A DNA stretch of 64,000 nucleotides, taken from assembly GCF_026000115.1 (NCBI RefSeq), contig NZ_AP026867.1, forward strand, positions 4,824,001-4,888,000, written 5' to 3'. This stretch comes from Aureispira anguillae (GTDB lineage Bacteria > Bacteroidota > Bacteroidia > Chitinophagales > Saprospiraceae). This document shows, piece after piece, positions 44,203 through 52,391 of the stretch (its first letter is position 1; every line of letters begins with the position of its first letter). The notes beneath the pieces were generated by a model. The model was not told the origin of the DNA. It saw nothing but the letters and a program-made list of their open reading frames with translations, and searched no databases. Position numbers and translations under genes: made by a program.

Positions 44203-46122
44203 ATGGGAGAAGAACGCGTTAAATTAGCTTCGTCTCAAGGAAAAGACGAAATGCGAAACTTTGTACGTCAATTACTTAATGACGTTGAAGCATTTGAATT
44301 TATGCTTGAAAACAATTGGTTTGAAGATGATATTAAATGTATCGGGGCGGAGCAAGAGATGTGCTTGATTAACAAGCACTACAAACCAGCTTACAAAGCA
44401 ATGGATATCCTAAAAGATTTTCACCCAGAGTGGTTAACAACAGAATTGGCAAAATTTAACCTTGAGCTTAATTTGAGTCCACAAGTGTTTGAAGGAAATG
44501 CATTGAGTAAAATGGAGGCAGAGCTTAGAAACTATCTGTCTCAGGTAAGCGAAGTTGCCGCCAAGCATGACACAAGAATCTTATTAACAGGCATTCTGCC
44601 TTCACTACGAAAATTTGATCTTAGCTTAGACCAACTAACCCCTAAACCACGCTATCATGCCCTTATGACAGCATTAAAAACGCTGAGAGGCTCTGACTAT
44701 GAGCTTAGATTAAGTGGGATTGATGAATTAAATATTTTGCACGACTCTCCACTACTGGAGGCTTGCAATACTAGTTTTCAGGTACATTTACAGGTTGCAC
44801 CTCAAAACTTTGTCAAGATGTACAATATTGCTCAAGCCATTACAGGACCAACTTTGGCACTTTGTACCAACTCTCCAATCTTATTTGGCAAGCGTTTGTG
44901 GCATGAAACCCGCATTGCCTTATTTGCCCAATCTATTGACAATAGAAAAACAAAGGATCATTTACGCCACAAAAGCGCAAGGGTTAATTTTGGCAACAAA
45001 TGGTTAGACAAATCTATTTTAGAAATTTACAAAGAAGATATTCTAAGATATAGAATCTTGCTAGGGGCTGAAATTGAAAAGAATTCACTGGAAGCTATCC
45101 AAGCTGGCAAAGCACCCAAATTACAGGCTTTGCAGGTACATAACGGAACAGTCTATCGTTGGAATCGTCCCTGTTATGGAATCAGCCCTAATGGCAAACC
45201 ACACCTGAGAATTGAAAATAGAGTCTTGGGAGCTGGACCAACCGTTTTAGATGAAATGGCGAATACAGCTTTTTGGCTGGGCACAATGGAAGGTATTGCA
45301 GATCAGTTTGACGACATTCGTAAATACATGAGTTTTGATGATGCCCGTGATAATTTCATGAAGGGGGCTCGTGCTGGAATGGATTGTAAATTTACTTGGC
45401 TCAACAATCAAAAAATATCTGCTCGTGATTTAACCAAAGAGGTACTTTTACCGATTGCTCGTCATGGACTACAAAAGTACAATATCGACTCTTCTGATAT
45501 TGATCGTTATCTAGGTATCATAGAGGAACGAGCCAAGCGCCACATGAATGGTTCTAGATGGATTTTACAGGCTTACACCCAATTTCAGAAAGAAACGCAT
45601 AGTGATGAGAGTTTGACTTCTTTGACGGCTGCTATTTATAACAACCAAAAACAAAGCAAACCTGCGCATGAATGGCCATTGCCAAAACTTGATGAGTTTC
45701 ATCAATATGATCCTTCGCAGTTATTGGTAGAGGAATTTATGACCACAGATATTTTCACCTTACAACGAGATGATTTATTAGAGTTTGCTTCTTCTTTAAT
45801 GGACTGGGGAGATATTTCTTCGATGCCTGTTGAGGATGAAAAAGGCAATTTGATTGGGCTAATTACCTCTAAGCAAATTTTAAAATTCTTTGCCCATAAA
45901 GGAAAAGACAATCAGGATACAACAGTAGGCGACATTATGTATACTGAACCTCGTACCGTAACGCAACAAATGCGTATTGTAGAAGTTATTAAATTAATGA
46001 AAGAGCATAACCTAAAAGTACTTCCCGTAGTAAAAGGGAAAGAATTGATTGGTGTAATCTCTGAACGTAACTTTGTCAATATGTCTAGACGCTTAATCCA
46101 AGGTATGAATTCCGAAGCCTAA
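44203..46122 (+). CDS. Glutamate-cysteine ligase-like (GCS2) protein fused to a CBS pair
   Basis: The first 500 or so residues are a GCS2-type carboxylate-amine ligase. Family landmarks are CIGAEQEMCLINK (metal-binding Glu), LAKFNLELNLSPQVFEG, LTGILPSLRKFDL, NTSFQVHLQV and LRIENRVLGAGPT. The last 130 residues (about 510-639) are two CBS motifs (EEFMTTDIFTLQRDDLLEFASSLMDWGDISSMPVEDEKGNLIGLITSKQIL and GDIMYTEPRTVTQQMRIVEVIKLMKEHNLKVLPVV), which bind adenine nucleotides or S-adenosylmethionine and control activity. Making gamma-glutamylcysteine is the closest known function, but the substrate may be different. No glutathione synthetase is adjacent. Confidence 0.82.
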   Translation: MGEERVKLASSQGKDEMRNFVRQLLNDVEAFEFMLENNWFEDDIKCIGAEQEMCLINKHYKPAYKAMDILKDFHPEWLTTELAKFNLELNLSPQVFEGNALSKMEAELRNYLSQVSEVAAKHDTRILLTGILPSLRKFDLSLDQLTPKPRYHALMTALKTLRGSDYELRLSGIDELNILHDSPLLEACNTSFQVHLQVAPQNFVKMYNIAQAITGPTLALCTNSPILFGKRLWHETRIALFAQSIDNRKTKDHLRHKSARVNFGNKWLDKSILEIYKEDILRYRILLGAEIEKNSLEAIQAGKAPKLQALQVHNGTVYRWNRPCYGISPNGKPHLRIENRVLGAGPTVLDEMANTAFWLGTMEGIADQFDDIRKYMSFDDARDNFMKGARAGMDCKFTWLNNQKISARDLTKEVLLPIARHGLQKYNIDSSDIDRYLGIIEERAKRHMNGSRWILQAYTQFQKETHSDESLTSLTAAIYNNQKQSKPAHEWPLPKLDEFHQYDPSQLLVEEFMTTDIFTLQRDDLLEFASSLMDWGDISSMPVEDEKGNLIGLITSKQILKFFAHKGKDNQDTTVGDIMYTEPRTVTQQMRIVEVIKLMKEHNLKVLPVVKGKELIGVISERNFVNMSRRLIQGMNSEA

Positions 46123-46166
46123 AAAAATATGAGCAATGGATTTGTACAAATCCATTGCTCATTATC
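46121..46166. terminator. Bidirectional terminator between convergent genes
   Basis: A perfect 17-bp palindrome (46129-46145 with 46146-46162) flanked by an A-rich and a T-rich side, between the GCS2-CBS and DUF937 genes. Confidence 0.85.
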
Positions 46167-46185
46167 ATTAAGTAAGTAGAATTGC

Positions 46186-46785
46186 TTATTTACCAAACAT
46201 TCCTCCTAACATCCCTCCTATGTCATCCATAATATTGCCATCTCCATCGCTATCTAGCATCGACATAAGACCACTCAATTGATTATTACTTTGAGGTTGT
46301 TGCTGACCACCCAAAAACTGAGTAATACTTGAAGCATCAAATCCTTGTTTTTGTTTGGCTTGTCCCAACATTCCCATAACCATTGGTGCAATGGTTTGCA
46401 TCATTGACTGAGTTGCATCAGGGCTCATATTATTCATTTTGCTCAAACCTTGAACAATTCCTTGCTCTTTGTTTCCCAACATGTGCTTCAAAATTCCACT
46501 ACCATTGGTAGCTCTTTCGCTCACATTCTCAGTTGGACCAGGGCTCAAAAAACTCATCAAATTATCCATGATTCCACCATCATGATCATTGTCTAATGCT
46601 TTATTAAGAGCTTCGGCTCCCTGAGGAGTAGCTGCATTTTTGCTAACAGCTCCCATCAAAGTCGAAAAGATATTTTGAGCAGCTTGAGAAGTTTGTTGTT
46701 CGTTTCCGCCTAAACCCACTTTTTGAGCTATTTGATTTACTACAGCTCCTGTCATTTGTTGCTGAAACATATTCATTAAATCCAT
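46186..46785 (-). CDS. DUF937 family protein
   Basis: This 199-residue protein is rich in Gln, Gly, Met and Asn and matches DUF937: an opening MDLMNMFQQQMTGAVVNQIAQKVGLGG, then ATPQGAEALNKALDNDHDGGIMDNLMSF, GSGILKHMLGNKEQGIVQGLSKM, and a closing MLDSDGDGNIMDDIGGMLGGMFG. DNDHDGGIMDN and DSDGDGNIMDD look like EF-hand or dockerin-like calcium loops. Function is unknown. No signal peptide. Confidence 0.85.
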   Translation of the reverse strand: MDLMNMFQQQMTGAVVNQIAQKVGLGGNEQQTSQAAQNIFSTLMGAVSKNAATPQGAEALNKALDNDHDGGIMDNLMSFLSPGPTENVSERATNGSGILKHMLGNKEQGIVQGLSKMNNMSPDATQSMMQTIAPMVMGMLGQAKQKQGFDASSITQFLGGQQQPQSNNQLSGLMSMLDSDGDGNIMDDIGGMLGGMFGK

Positions 46786-47115
46786 AATCGTATAGTTTTT
46801 AGTTCTATAATTTAATTGGTGTTCCTAATATCTTATTTTTGAGAATCAATTAGGGGGTCATTTTTGCCAAAAAAGTCAATATTCTTGCCAAAGTAAATTC
46901 TACTAACTCCAAAACAAGTGGGTTGGTTGATTGAAGTTAAGCAAAAAGTTGTGTCTAAAAAAGAAGTTTCGCTATTTTTAATTGATTCGTTTTTATCAAC
47001 TTATACCAATTTTTATTTTCTAACCACATAAAAATAGCGCTAACTTAGCCACTAAAAAAAGAATTGCAACGTTTTAAGTTTTTTAATTTATTAACCACTA
47101 AATCAGCTTATCCTT
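46786..47115. other. Divergent intergenic region, 330 bases
   Basis: Lies upstream of both the DUF937 gene (minus) and the PqiA-like gene (plus). No promoter of the TTTG-N19-TAnnTTTG type or repeat was seen. Confidence 0.55.
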
Positions 47116-48075
47116 ATGCCCAAAAAAACGATTCCTATCTTAATCAGTCTTATTTTCTTAATCGTCAGTTTTATTCTGAGTAGTTTTTTAATTCAGGAAA
47201 ACGCCGTTTACAAAAAGGCTAAAGAACAACTTGCAGCAGAATTAAGTTACAAAAATAGGTTCTTTAATCCAGAGGAATGGGAGCCCCTAGAAGAACATAA
47301 TGCCGACGGATTTAATTATAAAGATGGTCAAATAGACGTCAATTTATATTTTGGCAGCTCTGATAAACAGAAAGAAAAACACAACGAACTAACAACAACC
47401 ATTCAAACAGCAGAACGTGCCATTCAATGGAGGGTCTTTGGTCTTTTAATTAGCCTACTAATTTATTCATTAATTATGAGTGCTATCTATATTTACAAGA
47501 AACCTCCTATGGTTGTACTCATCACATTATTATCGCTCTCCATTATTTGTTTGTATACAGGCTTGTTCACACCTATGTTAGAAATTGGAGCCATTGAACG
47601 AGATTTAGATTTGGGAACAATTCCCATTCAAAAAAATGTGTTAGGTTTTACCATTGATTTAACCGTACAAAAGAAGTTTGAAGGAGACATTTACTTTTAT
47701 TATCAAAGCAAATCCATTGCTCAATTAATTCAGTTGCTATTTAATCAAAATAACTTCTTAGTTGGATTTAGCATTTTATTGTTTAGTGTGATCTTCCCAT
47801 TGCTCAAAACTTGCTTGATGGTTTATTTTGTATTTCGCCCTCAAATTGAAGCCAAGAAATGGTTTAAAAATATTGTTCTTAATCTCAGCAAATGGTCAAT
47901 GGCCGATGTTTTTGTGGTTGCTATTTTTCTAGGTTTTTTAGCCTTCGGCAACTTACAAGCAGGTGTCGGTACTTATAGTAATATATCAATTGGTCTCTAT
48001 TTCTTTTTTGCCTATTGTATGCTTTCAATTATCAGTTCTATGCTGGTAAAAATGCCAACCGAAGAAACGTTTTAA
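47116..48075 (+). CDS. Paraquat-inducible protein A-like membrane protein
   Basis: The 319-residue protein has an N-terminal membrane helix, a periplasmic segment, and a PqiA-like block of four membrane helices. The PqiA landmarks LYTGLFTPMLEIG, YFYYQSKSIAQLIQLLF, FSVIFPLLKTCLMVYFVF and LSKWSMADVFVVAIFLGFLAF are clear. PqiA works with PqiB/MCE proteins in lipid transport between membranes in Proteobacteria; no MCE partner is here. A lipid-related envelope role is inferred. The classical zinc-ribbon cysteines of PqiA are absent. Confidence 0.85.
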   Translation: MPKKTIPILISLIFLIVSFILSSFLIQENAVYKKAKEQLAAELSYKNRFFNPEEWEPLEEHNADGFNYKDGQIDVNLYFGSSDKQKEKHNELTTTIQTAERAIQWRVFGLLISLLIYSLIMSAIYIYKKPPMVVLITLLSLSIICLYTGLFTPMLEIGAIERDLDLGTIPIQKNVLGFTIDLTVQKKFEGDIYFYYQSKSIAQLIQLLFNQNNFLVGFSILLFSVIFPLLKTCLMVYFVFRPQIEAKKWFKNIVLNLSKWSMADVFVVAIFLGFLAFGNLQAGVGTYSNISIGLYFFFAYCMLSIISSMLVKMPTEETF

Positions 48076-48379
48076 CTTAATGCACAAAAAATAGGTCTAA
48101 ATTTTGAAGATCATGGTACAATGATTTTAATGCTTGTTAGAATTGTAGAAATCCACTGTATGCTACTTGGTTTAGAAGTATCTAGCACTTTTGTAAGCTT
48201 CTTACTAGATTTATTCATTTTTTTAGCTGATGTGTGTTTTGTGAATTTTAAAATCTTTATTTTTGTATACACAACCTGAGATACACAACTTAAATCATCA
48301 TTTCTTAAATTAGTAGTACATTGATTTCCTTAGTAAGAATCAACAAGCATTTTTTCTACTCCATTAAATATAAACAAGC
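48076..48379. other. Intergenic region, 304 bases
   Basis: Contains TTTG (48238-48241) and TATTTTTG (48258-48265) with a 16-nt spacer, a possible promoter for the DUF4476 gene. A 52-codon hydrophobic ORF at 48121-48279 overlaps it and is not accepted. Confidence 0.45.
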
Positions 48380-49675
48380 ATGAATTTCAAAAATCTACGG
48401 TATACTTTTTTACTATTGAGCCTTCCTTTTTTATTAGCAGCCCAAGAAGGTAATTGTGTTATTTTTGCAACAGATGGTACTGCATTTCATTTAGGGCTGG
48501 ACAATAAGTTTCAGAATAAAGATGCCAATACCAATGTAAAAATCACAGACATTCCAGAAGGAGATTATTGGGTTACGATACTTTTTAAAGATGCTAACCG
48601 AAAGGCATTTAAATCTAATATTAGAGTATTGGGCAACAAAGAAACATCCTATATGATAGAGGCAGATGGTCGTTCGTGGAAACTAAAACAGTATAGCTCT
48701 GTGGCTAAAGAACAGGTACAAACCCTCAACACCAAACAAACCGTTTTGGCATACAATCAAACAGGGGTTGAGGTGAATGGGCTTAAAAGTGCCAATGATA
48801 TGACCGAAGATATGGTCGAAACGGCTACAGAAATTAGTCGTGTGCATGGCACCCGTAATGATGATCCTGAAAGCAAACGAGCTGGAAAATTTAGTGGTTC
48901 TGCTAGCGATTTGCAAGATGGAGCCACAGCAACAACTGCCCCTACTAATCCTGCTCCTCAACCTGAACAAAAAGAAGGTACAACCATTATTAACAAATAC
49001 ATTGAAACGACCAATGCGGATGGAACCAAAAGTATTGTAGAAGAAAAAACAACATTGATTAAAGAAATTGTGGTTCGCAATGGGCAACGTCAAATGAAAA
49101 CAAAACGTAGCGTTACCCACACCCCTACTGATTTTAATTGTCTACCAATGGAAAAAGAGGCATTTATTGCTCTAAAAGAAACAATAAGCCAAACAGCAAC
49201 GGATAAACGTTTGGATGTAGCTACCAATGGTGTCAAAAATCAATGCATGACTCCCAACCAAATCAAAAGTATTGGGGATCTTATTCTTGGCGATGTTGAT
49301 CGAAATACCTTTGCCATTGCTGCTCAACCTGTTTGTGCCAATCCCAAAAAGTTTCCTTATACAATTTCTGATCCCGTTAGTATAGCTAAAGAAACTCAAG
49401 CTGTAGAAGATGTCGTAGAAGATGCTATTGAGGAAAATCCAGTTGTTGATACTCCTCCTGTTAACGAGCAGGTCACCAAAGAAAAAACTAAAGCGGAGTT
49501 AAAGGCAGAACTAAAAGCACTGAAGCAAAAACAAAAGGCTGAAAAGGCTGCCGCTAAAGCCAAGGCAAAAGCTGAAAAAGCTGCTGCTAAAGCCAAGGCT
49601 AAGGCTGAAAAAGCCGCTGCCAAGGCTGCTGCTAAAAAGAAAAAAGAGGCTGAAAAAGCGGCTAAGAAAAAATAG
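48380..49675 (+). CDS. Secreted DUF4476 protein with Lys/Ala-rich repeat tail
   Basis: The 431-residue protein has a signal peptide (about 1-21, ending LLAAQEG), an N-terminal beta-type domain (CVIFATDGTAFHLGLDN ... GDYWVTILFKD), a linker, and a DUF4476 domain at about 255-320 (FNCLPMEKEAFIALKETIS ... RLDVATNGVKNQCMTPNQIKSIGDLIL). It ends in a Lys/Ala/Glu-rich helical tail encoded by three 33-bp repeats. DUF4476 has no settled function. The basic tail is probably a rod or a nucleic-acid or surface-binding segment. Confidence 0.8.
   Translation: MNFKNLRYTFLLLSLPFLLAAQEGNCVIFATDGTAFHLGLDNKFQNKDANTNVKITDIPEGDYWVTILFKDANRKAFKSNIRVLGNKETSYMIEADGRSWKLKQYSSVAKEQVQTLNTKQTVLAYNQTGVEVNGLKSANDMTEDMVETATEISRVHGTRNDDPESKRAGKFSGSASDLQDGATATTAPTNPAPQPEQKEGTTIINKYIETTNADGTKSIVEEKTTLIKEIVVRNGQRQMKTKRSVTHTPTDFNCLPMEKEAFIALKETISQTATDKRLDVATNGVKNQCMTPNQIKSIGDLILGDVDRNTFAIAAQPVCANPKKFPYTISDPVSIAKETQAVEDVVEDAIEENPVVDTPPVNEQVTKEKTKAELKAELKALKQKQKAEKAAAKAKAKAEKAAAKAKAKAEKAAAKAAAKKKKEAEKAAKKK
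49538..49636 (+). repeat. Three tandem 33-bp units inside the DUF4476 gene
   Basis: Units 49538-49570, 49571-49603 and 49604-49636 encode AEKAAAKAKAK-type repeats with silent differences. Such repeats change copy number by slippage or recombination. Confidence 0.8.
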
Positions 49676-49697
49676 TTGTTTTGCTTTTTCTCTCCTT

Positions 49698-49740
49698 AAA
49701 CCTTCAATTCTTATTTAGAAAGAATTGAAGGTTTTTTTTG
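49698..49740 (+). terminator. Terminator of the DUF4476 gene
   Basis: A perfect 14-bp stem (49699-49712 with 49720-49733), a 7-nt loop and eight T. Confidence 0.92.
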
Positions 49741-49873
49741 TCTTTTTATTAAAAAGTATGCGCTCAGGGAACTAATTATCAACATTCAGCAGTTGTATAG
49801 TAAAACAATCAAACAAAATAGCTTTACTATGATAATTATAAATTTCACAAGACCAGCGATCATAGCGTATCAG

Positions 49874-50059
49874 ATGAAACCTAAAAATGAAACGCTACGT
49901 CAAGAGAAGCTAAATTATCTTACGGGGAATCCTCCAAAGGAAAAAATAGACACTCTTCCAATGGAAAATCGTCCCCAAAAACAAGATTCCCTTTCTATAG
50001 CATCCCTGATGGTGCTTTTGGGAGTAGCACTCTTGTTTGTTTTTGTATTTTTTAATTAA
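49874..50059 (+). CDS. Small single-helix membrane protein (61 residues)
   Basis: The sequence MKPKNETLRQEKLNYLTG leads to a C-terminal membrane helix (SIASLMVLLGVALLFVFVFF). In-frame starts at 49793 (TTG) and 49829 (ATG) are possible, but the ATG at 49874 gives the best hydrophilic N-terminus. No known family. Tail-anchored topology is expected. Confidence 0.5.
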   Translation: MKPKNETLRQEKLNYLTGNPPKEKIDTLPMENRPQKQDSLSIASLMVLLGVALLFVFVFFN

Positions 50060-50218
50060 TAGTTCGGTATTTTTTGATTTTTAGGCATTTGTAGAAAAAC
50101 ACTTTACTCCATCAACACCTATAAATCAACCTAATAAGTTTTTTTCACCGAACTAATGTTAATTAGGGCTTGACAAAAGACCTATATTTTATTTTTTAAC
50201 TTTAAACTTATATCAATT

Positions 50219-50476
50219 ATGTTAGGAGGGCAAGGATCAGTGATGTTAAAAATAGCAACTCAAGGTAGAAATAGTAGACACAGTATTTTTGACGACAATG
50301 AGCATTCTAGAGGATACCAAAAAAAATTTCGTCTAAAGAAAATTTCTTTGCGTCAAAAAAAAGCTGTTGCTTCTAAAATCAAACGCCTCAAAGAAGATGA
50401 GGTAATTAGATATAAAATTTTGGCTGGTTGCTTTTTTGTCTTTGCGATTGTACTCCTGCTCATTACAGTCATTTAA
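50219..50476 (+). CDS. Small basic membrane protein (85 residues)
   Basis: A Lys/Arg-rich cytoplasmic part (KKFRLKKISLRQKKAVASKIKRLKEDEVIRY) precedes a C-terminal membrane helix (ILAGCFFVFAIVLLLITVI). No family is recognised. It lies 32 bases upstream of the L,D-transpeptidase lipoprotein gene and may share its transcript. Confidence 0.55.
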   Translation: MLGGQGSVMLKIATQGRNSRHSIFDDNEHSRGYQKKFRLKKISLRQKKAVASKIKRLKEDEVIRYKILAGCFFVFAIVLLLITVI

Positions 50477-50508
50477 ACAAGCAGTACTCGTCTACCAATC
50501 ATTGCCTT

Positions 50509-51201
50509 ATGAAACGTCTAAATGCTTTATGTTTTCTTTTTTTATTTTTGGGAAGTTGCGGAATATCGTCCGCTCCCCAAAGCCACCAAGCACCTCCTTT
50601 GCGTTTATTAGAACAACATCAACTAGATGCTAAAAACTTTGAATTATTCTTACGAGCCTTCAAGAAGGAAAAAGTGCTAGAATTGTGGGCTAAAAATAAA
50701 AGCGCTACCCAGTTCAAAAAGATTCGAACCTATGATTTTTGTACTACTTCTGGAAACTTAGGTCCCAAACGAAAAGAGGGCGACTTACAGATTCCAGAAG
50801 GTTGTTACTGGATTGATCGTTTTAATCCCAACAGTGCCTTCCATTTGTCCTTAGGCATCAATTATCCTAATGCTTCGGATCGCATACTGGGGCATCCTCA
50901 ACAACCAGGTAGTGATATATTTATACATGGTGGCTGCGCTAGTGTGGGTTGCATCCCGATTACCAATTCAAAAATAGAAGAATTGTATGCGCTTGCCTCA
51001 ATGGCTAAAGAATTAGGGCAATCCAATATTCAAGTACATATTTTTCCTTCTAAAGAAATAGAGGAATTAGCTTCAAAAGCAACGCCATCAAGCATTTTTT
51101 GGAAAAATTTAGTCCCTATTTTTAATTATTTTGAAACACACCAACAATTACCTAACCTTAAAATTCAGTCCAATGGCCAATACTCCATTGTAAACAAATA
51201 G
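50509..51201 (+). CDS. L,D-transpeptidase lipoprotein (YafK/YkuD family)
   Basis: The 230-residue protein starts MKRLNALCFLFLFLGSCG, giving a lipoprotein signal with the lipidated Cys at 17. The YkuD catalytic signature is IHGGCASVGCIPI: His140 and the nucleophile Cys148. The QIPEGCYWIDRFNPNSAFHLSLGINYPN segment is typical of the YafK branch, which in E. coli can release or attach proteins at peptidoglycan. It is therefore a cell-wall crosslinking or hydrolysing enzyme. The ATG at 50509 replaces an upstream ATG at 50428 that would lose the lipoprotein signal and overlap the previous gene. Confidence 0.87.
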   Translation: MKRLNALCFLFLFLGSCGISSAPQSHQAPPLRLLEQHQLDAKNFELFLRAFKKEKVLELWAKNKSATQFKKIRTYDFCTTSGNLGPKRKEGDLQIPEGCYWIDRFNPNSAFHLSLGINYPNASDRILGHPQQPGSDIFIHGGCASVGCIPITNSKIEELYALASMAKELGQSNIQVHIFPSKEIEELASKATPSSIFWKNLVPIFNYFETHQQLPNLKIQSNGQYSIVNK

Positions 51202-51269
51202 GTCAATCATTGGAATAGCACTTTCATCGAATATTTATCATTCATCATCCTTAAACAAACTTCTCAATT

Positions 51270-51587
51270 ATGTTCATTACAACCACAGAATCAATACCAG
51301 ATCAAGAAATTGTTACCATTTTAGGAATTGCTAGAGGCAGTACAGTCCGTTCTAGAAATGTCGGACGAGATTTCCTCGCTGGACTAAAAAGTATTATTGG
51401 TGGTGAAATAGAAGAATATACCAAATTGCAAGCTCAGGCGAGAGAACAAGCGCTACAACGAATGGAAGAGGATGCTAAAAGATTGGGAGCCGACGCCGTT
51501 ATCAATGTTCGTTTGACAACTGCAACGGTTATGCAAGGTGCTTCTGAAATTTTGGCTTATGGTACCGCTGTAAAACTAAAACGCTAA
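51270..51587 (+). CDS. YbjQ family (UPF0145) heavy-metal-binding-like protein
   Basis: This 105-residue protein reads MFITTTESIPDQEIVTILGIARGSTVRSRNVGRDFLAGLKSIIGGEIEEYTKL, the typical YbjQ start, followed by RMEEDAKRLGADAVINVRLTTA. It forms a small oligomeric fold annotated as metal-binding on weak evidence. Its stop overlaps the start of a 42-residue membrane protein. Confidence 0.9.
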   Translation: MFITTTESIPDQEIVTILGIARGSTVRSRNVGRDFLAGLKSIIGGEIEEYTKLQAQAREQALQRMEEDAKRLGADAVINVRLTTATVMQGASEILAYGTAVKLKR

Positions 51588-51715
51588 TGATTGAACTACT
51601 GTTTTTTTCGATTTATGCTTTCATCGCTCTCCTATCAATCGTCTTACTCATTTATTTGTTTTTTAGACGCATAAAAATAAAACAAGAAGAAGATTTTGGC
51701 GATCGACAAAACTAA
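51587..51715 (+). CDS. Short membrane protein coupled to ybjQ (42 residues)
   Basis: The ATG overlaps the ybjQ stop as TAATG. The product MIELLFFSIYAFIALLSIVL... is one membrane helix followed by a short charged tail (RRIKIKQEEDFGDRQN). No family is known. The overlap and the following terminator support it as a real second cistron. Confidence 0.55.
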   Translation: MIELLFFSIYAFIALLSIVLLIYLFFRRIKIKQEEDFGDRQN

Positions 51716-51720
51716 ACAGA

Positions 51721-51772
51721 AATAGAGCAATAAGGACAATTCTATCTAAGGTTTCCTATTGCTCTATTTATA
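51721..51772. terminator. Bidirectional terminator between ybjQ and queD
   Basis: AAATAGAGCAATAAGGA pairs with TCCTATTGCTCTATTT (one bulge) between convergent genes. Confidence 0.78.
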
Positions 51773-51792
51773 CTTAGTCAATACTAAATAGT

Positions 51793-52218
51793 CTAAAAAT
51801 CTTCTTCGCCATAGTATTCAGCCCAAATATTGCGTGTTTCATAAAGCTTGATGCAATGCATTCTGCAATTCGAATCCAAATGCGGCTCTATTTGCTTCCA
51901 AATATAATAGGCTAAATTTTCAGTTGTTGGAGGAGTTCCCGCTGGCAAAAAATTAGGATCTACATTTAAATTACTATGATCCAAAATATCACAAACTTCC
52001 GTTTTGATAATTTTGCTCAATTTTTTGGCATCCATAATAAACCCTGTAACAGGATCTGGTTTTCCCTTAATGGTCACCATTAGATCATAATTGTGCCCGT
52101 GGAAATTTTTATTGGCACATTTGCCAAATACTCTAAAGTTTTTTTCCTCAGACCACTCATGTACCCACAATTGATGGGCGGCATTAAAACTCTCTCTACG
52201 AGTTAGATAAATAATCAT
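51793..52218 (-). CDS. queD: 6-carboxytetrahydropterin synthase (QueD family)
   Basis: The 141-residue enzyme converts dihydroneopterin triphosphate to 6-carboxytetrahydropterin in queuosine synthesis. Zinc ligands are His15 (FNAAHQL) and His40/His42 (NFHGHNY), with Cys34 (GKCANKNFHGH) as the likely catalytic cysteine. DHSNLN, PTTENLAYYIW and the closing ETRNIWAEYY complete the pattern. No other que genes are near. It is single. Confidence 0.88.
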   Translation of the reverse strand: MIIYLTRRESFNAAHQLWVHEWSEEKNFRVFGKCANKNFHGHNYDLMVTIKGKPDPVTGFIMDAKKLSKIIKTEVCDILDHSNLNVDPNFLPAGTPPTTENLAYYIWKQIEPHLDSNCRMHCIKLYETRNIWAEYYGEEDF

Positions 52219-52391
52219 TCATTCAACGTTTTGTACCTAAAAGTTAGCCTTTTTATCCGCTAACTAAGACTGGAAAATAGCCAATTGGTAATGACGTAAT
52301 ATATTTCTTTGTGGTTGTTCAAATGGTCAGCATAAAGCTACTCTAAAAATAGTAGAGCGCCTCCTATCCTTATTCCTGTTCTGAACTTCCT

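Noticed and set aside
48121-48279. 52-codon hydrophobic ORF before the DUF4476 gene
   Set aside because: It overlaps the probable promoter of the next gene. Hydrophobic ORFs are frequent by chance in T-rich DNA. It could be reopened if transcripts begin upstream.
49538-49636. CRISPR-like regular repeats
   Set aside because: The units are contiguous, coding and without spacers. No CRISPR array or cas gene is present in the window.
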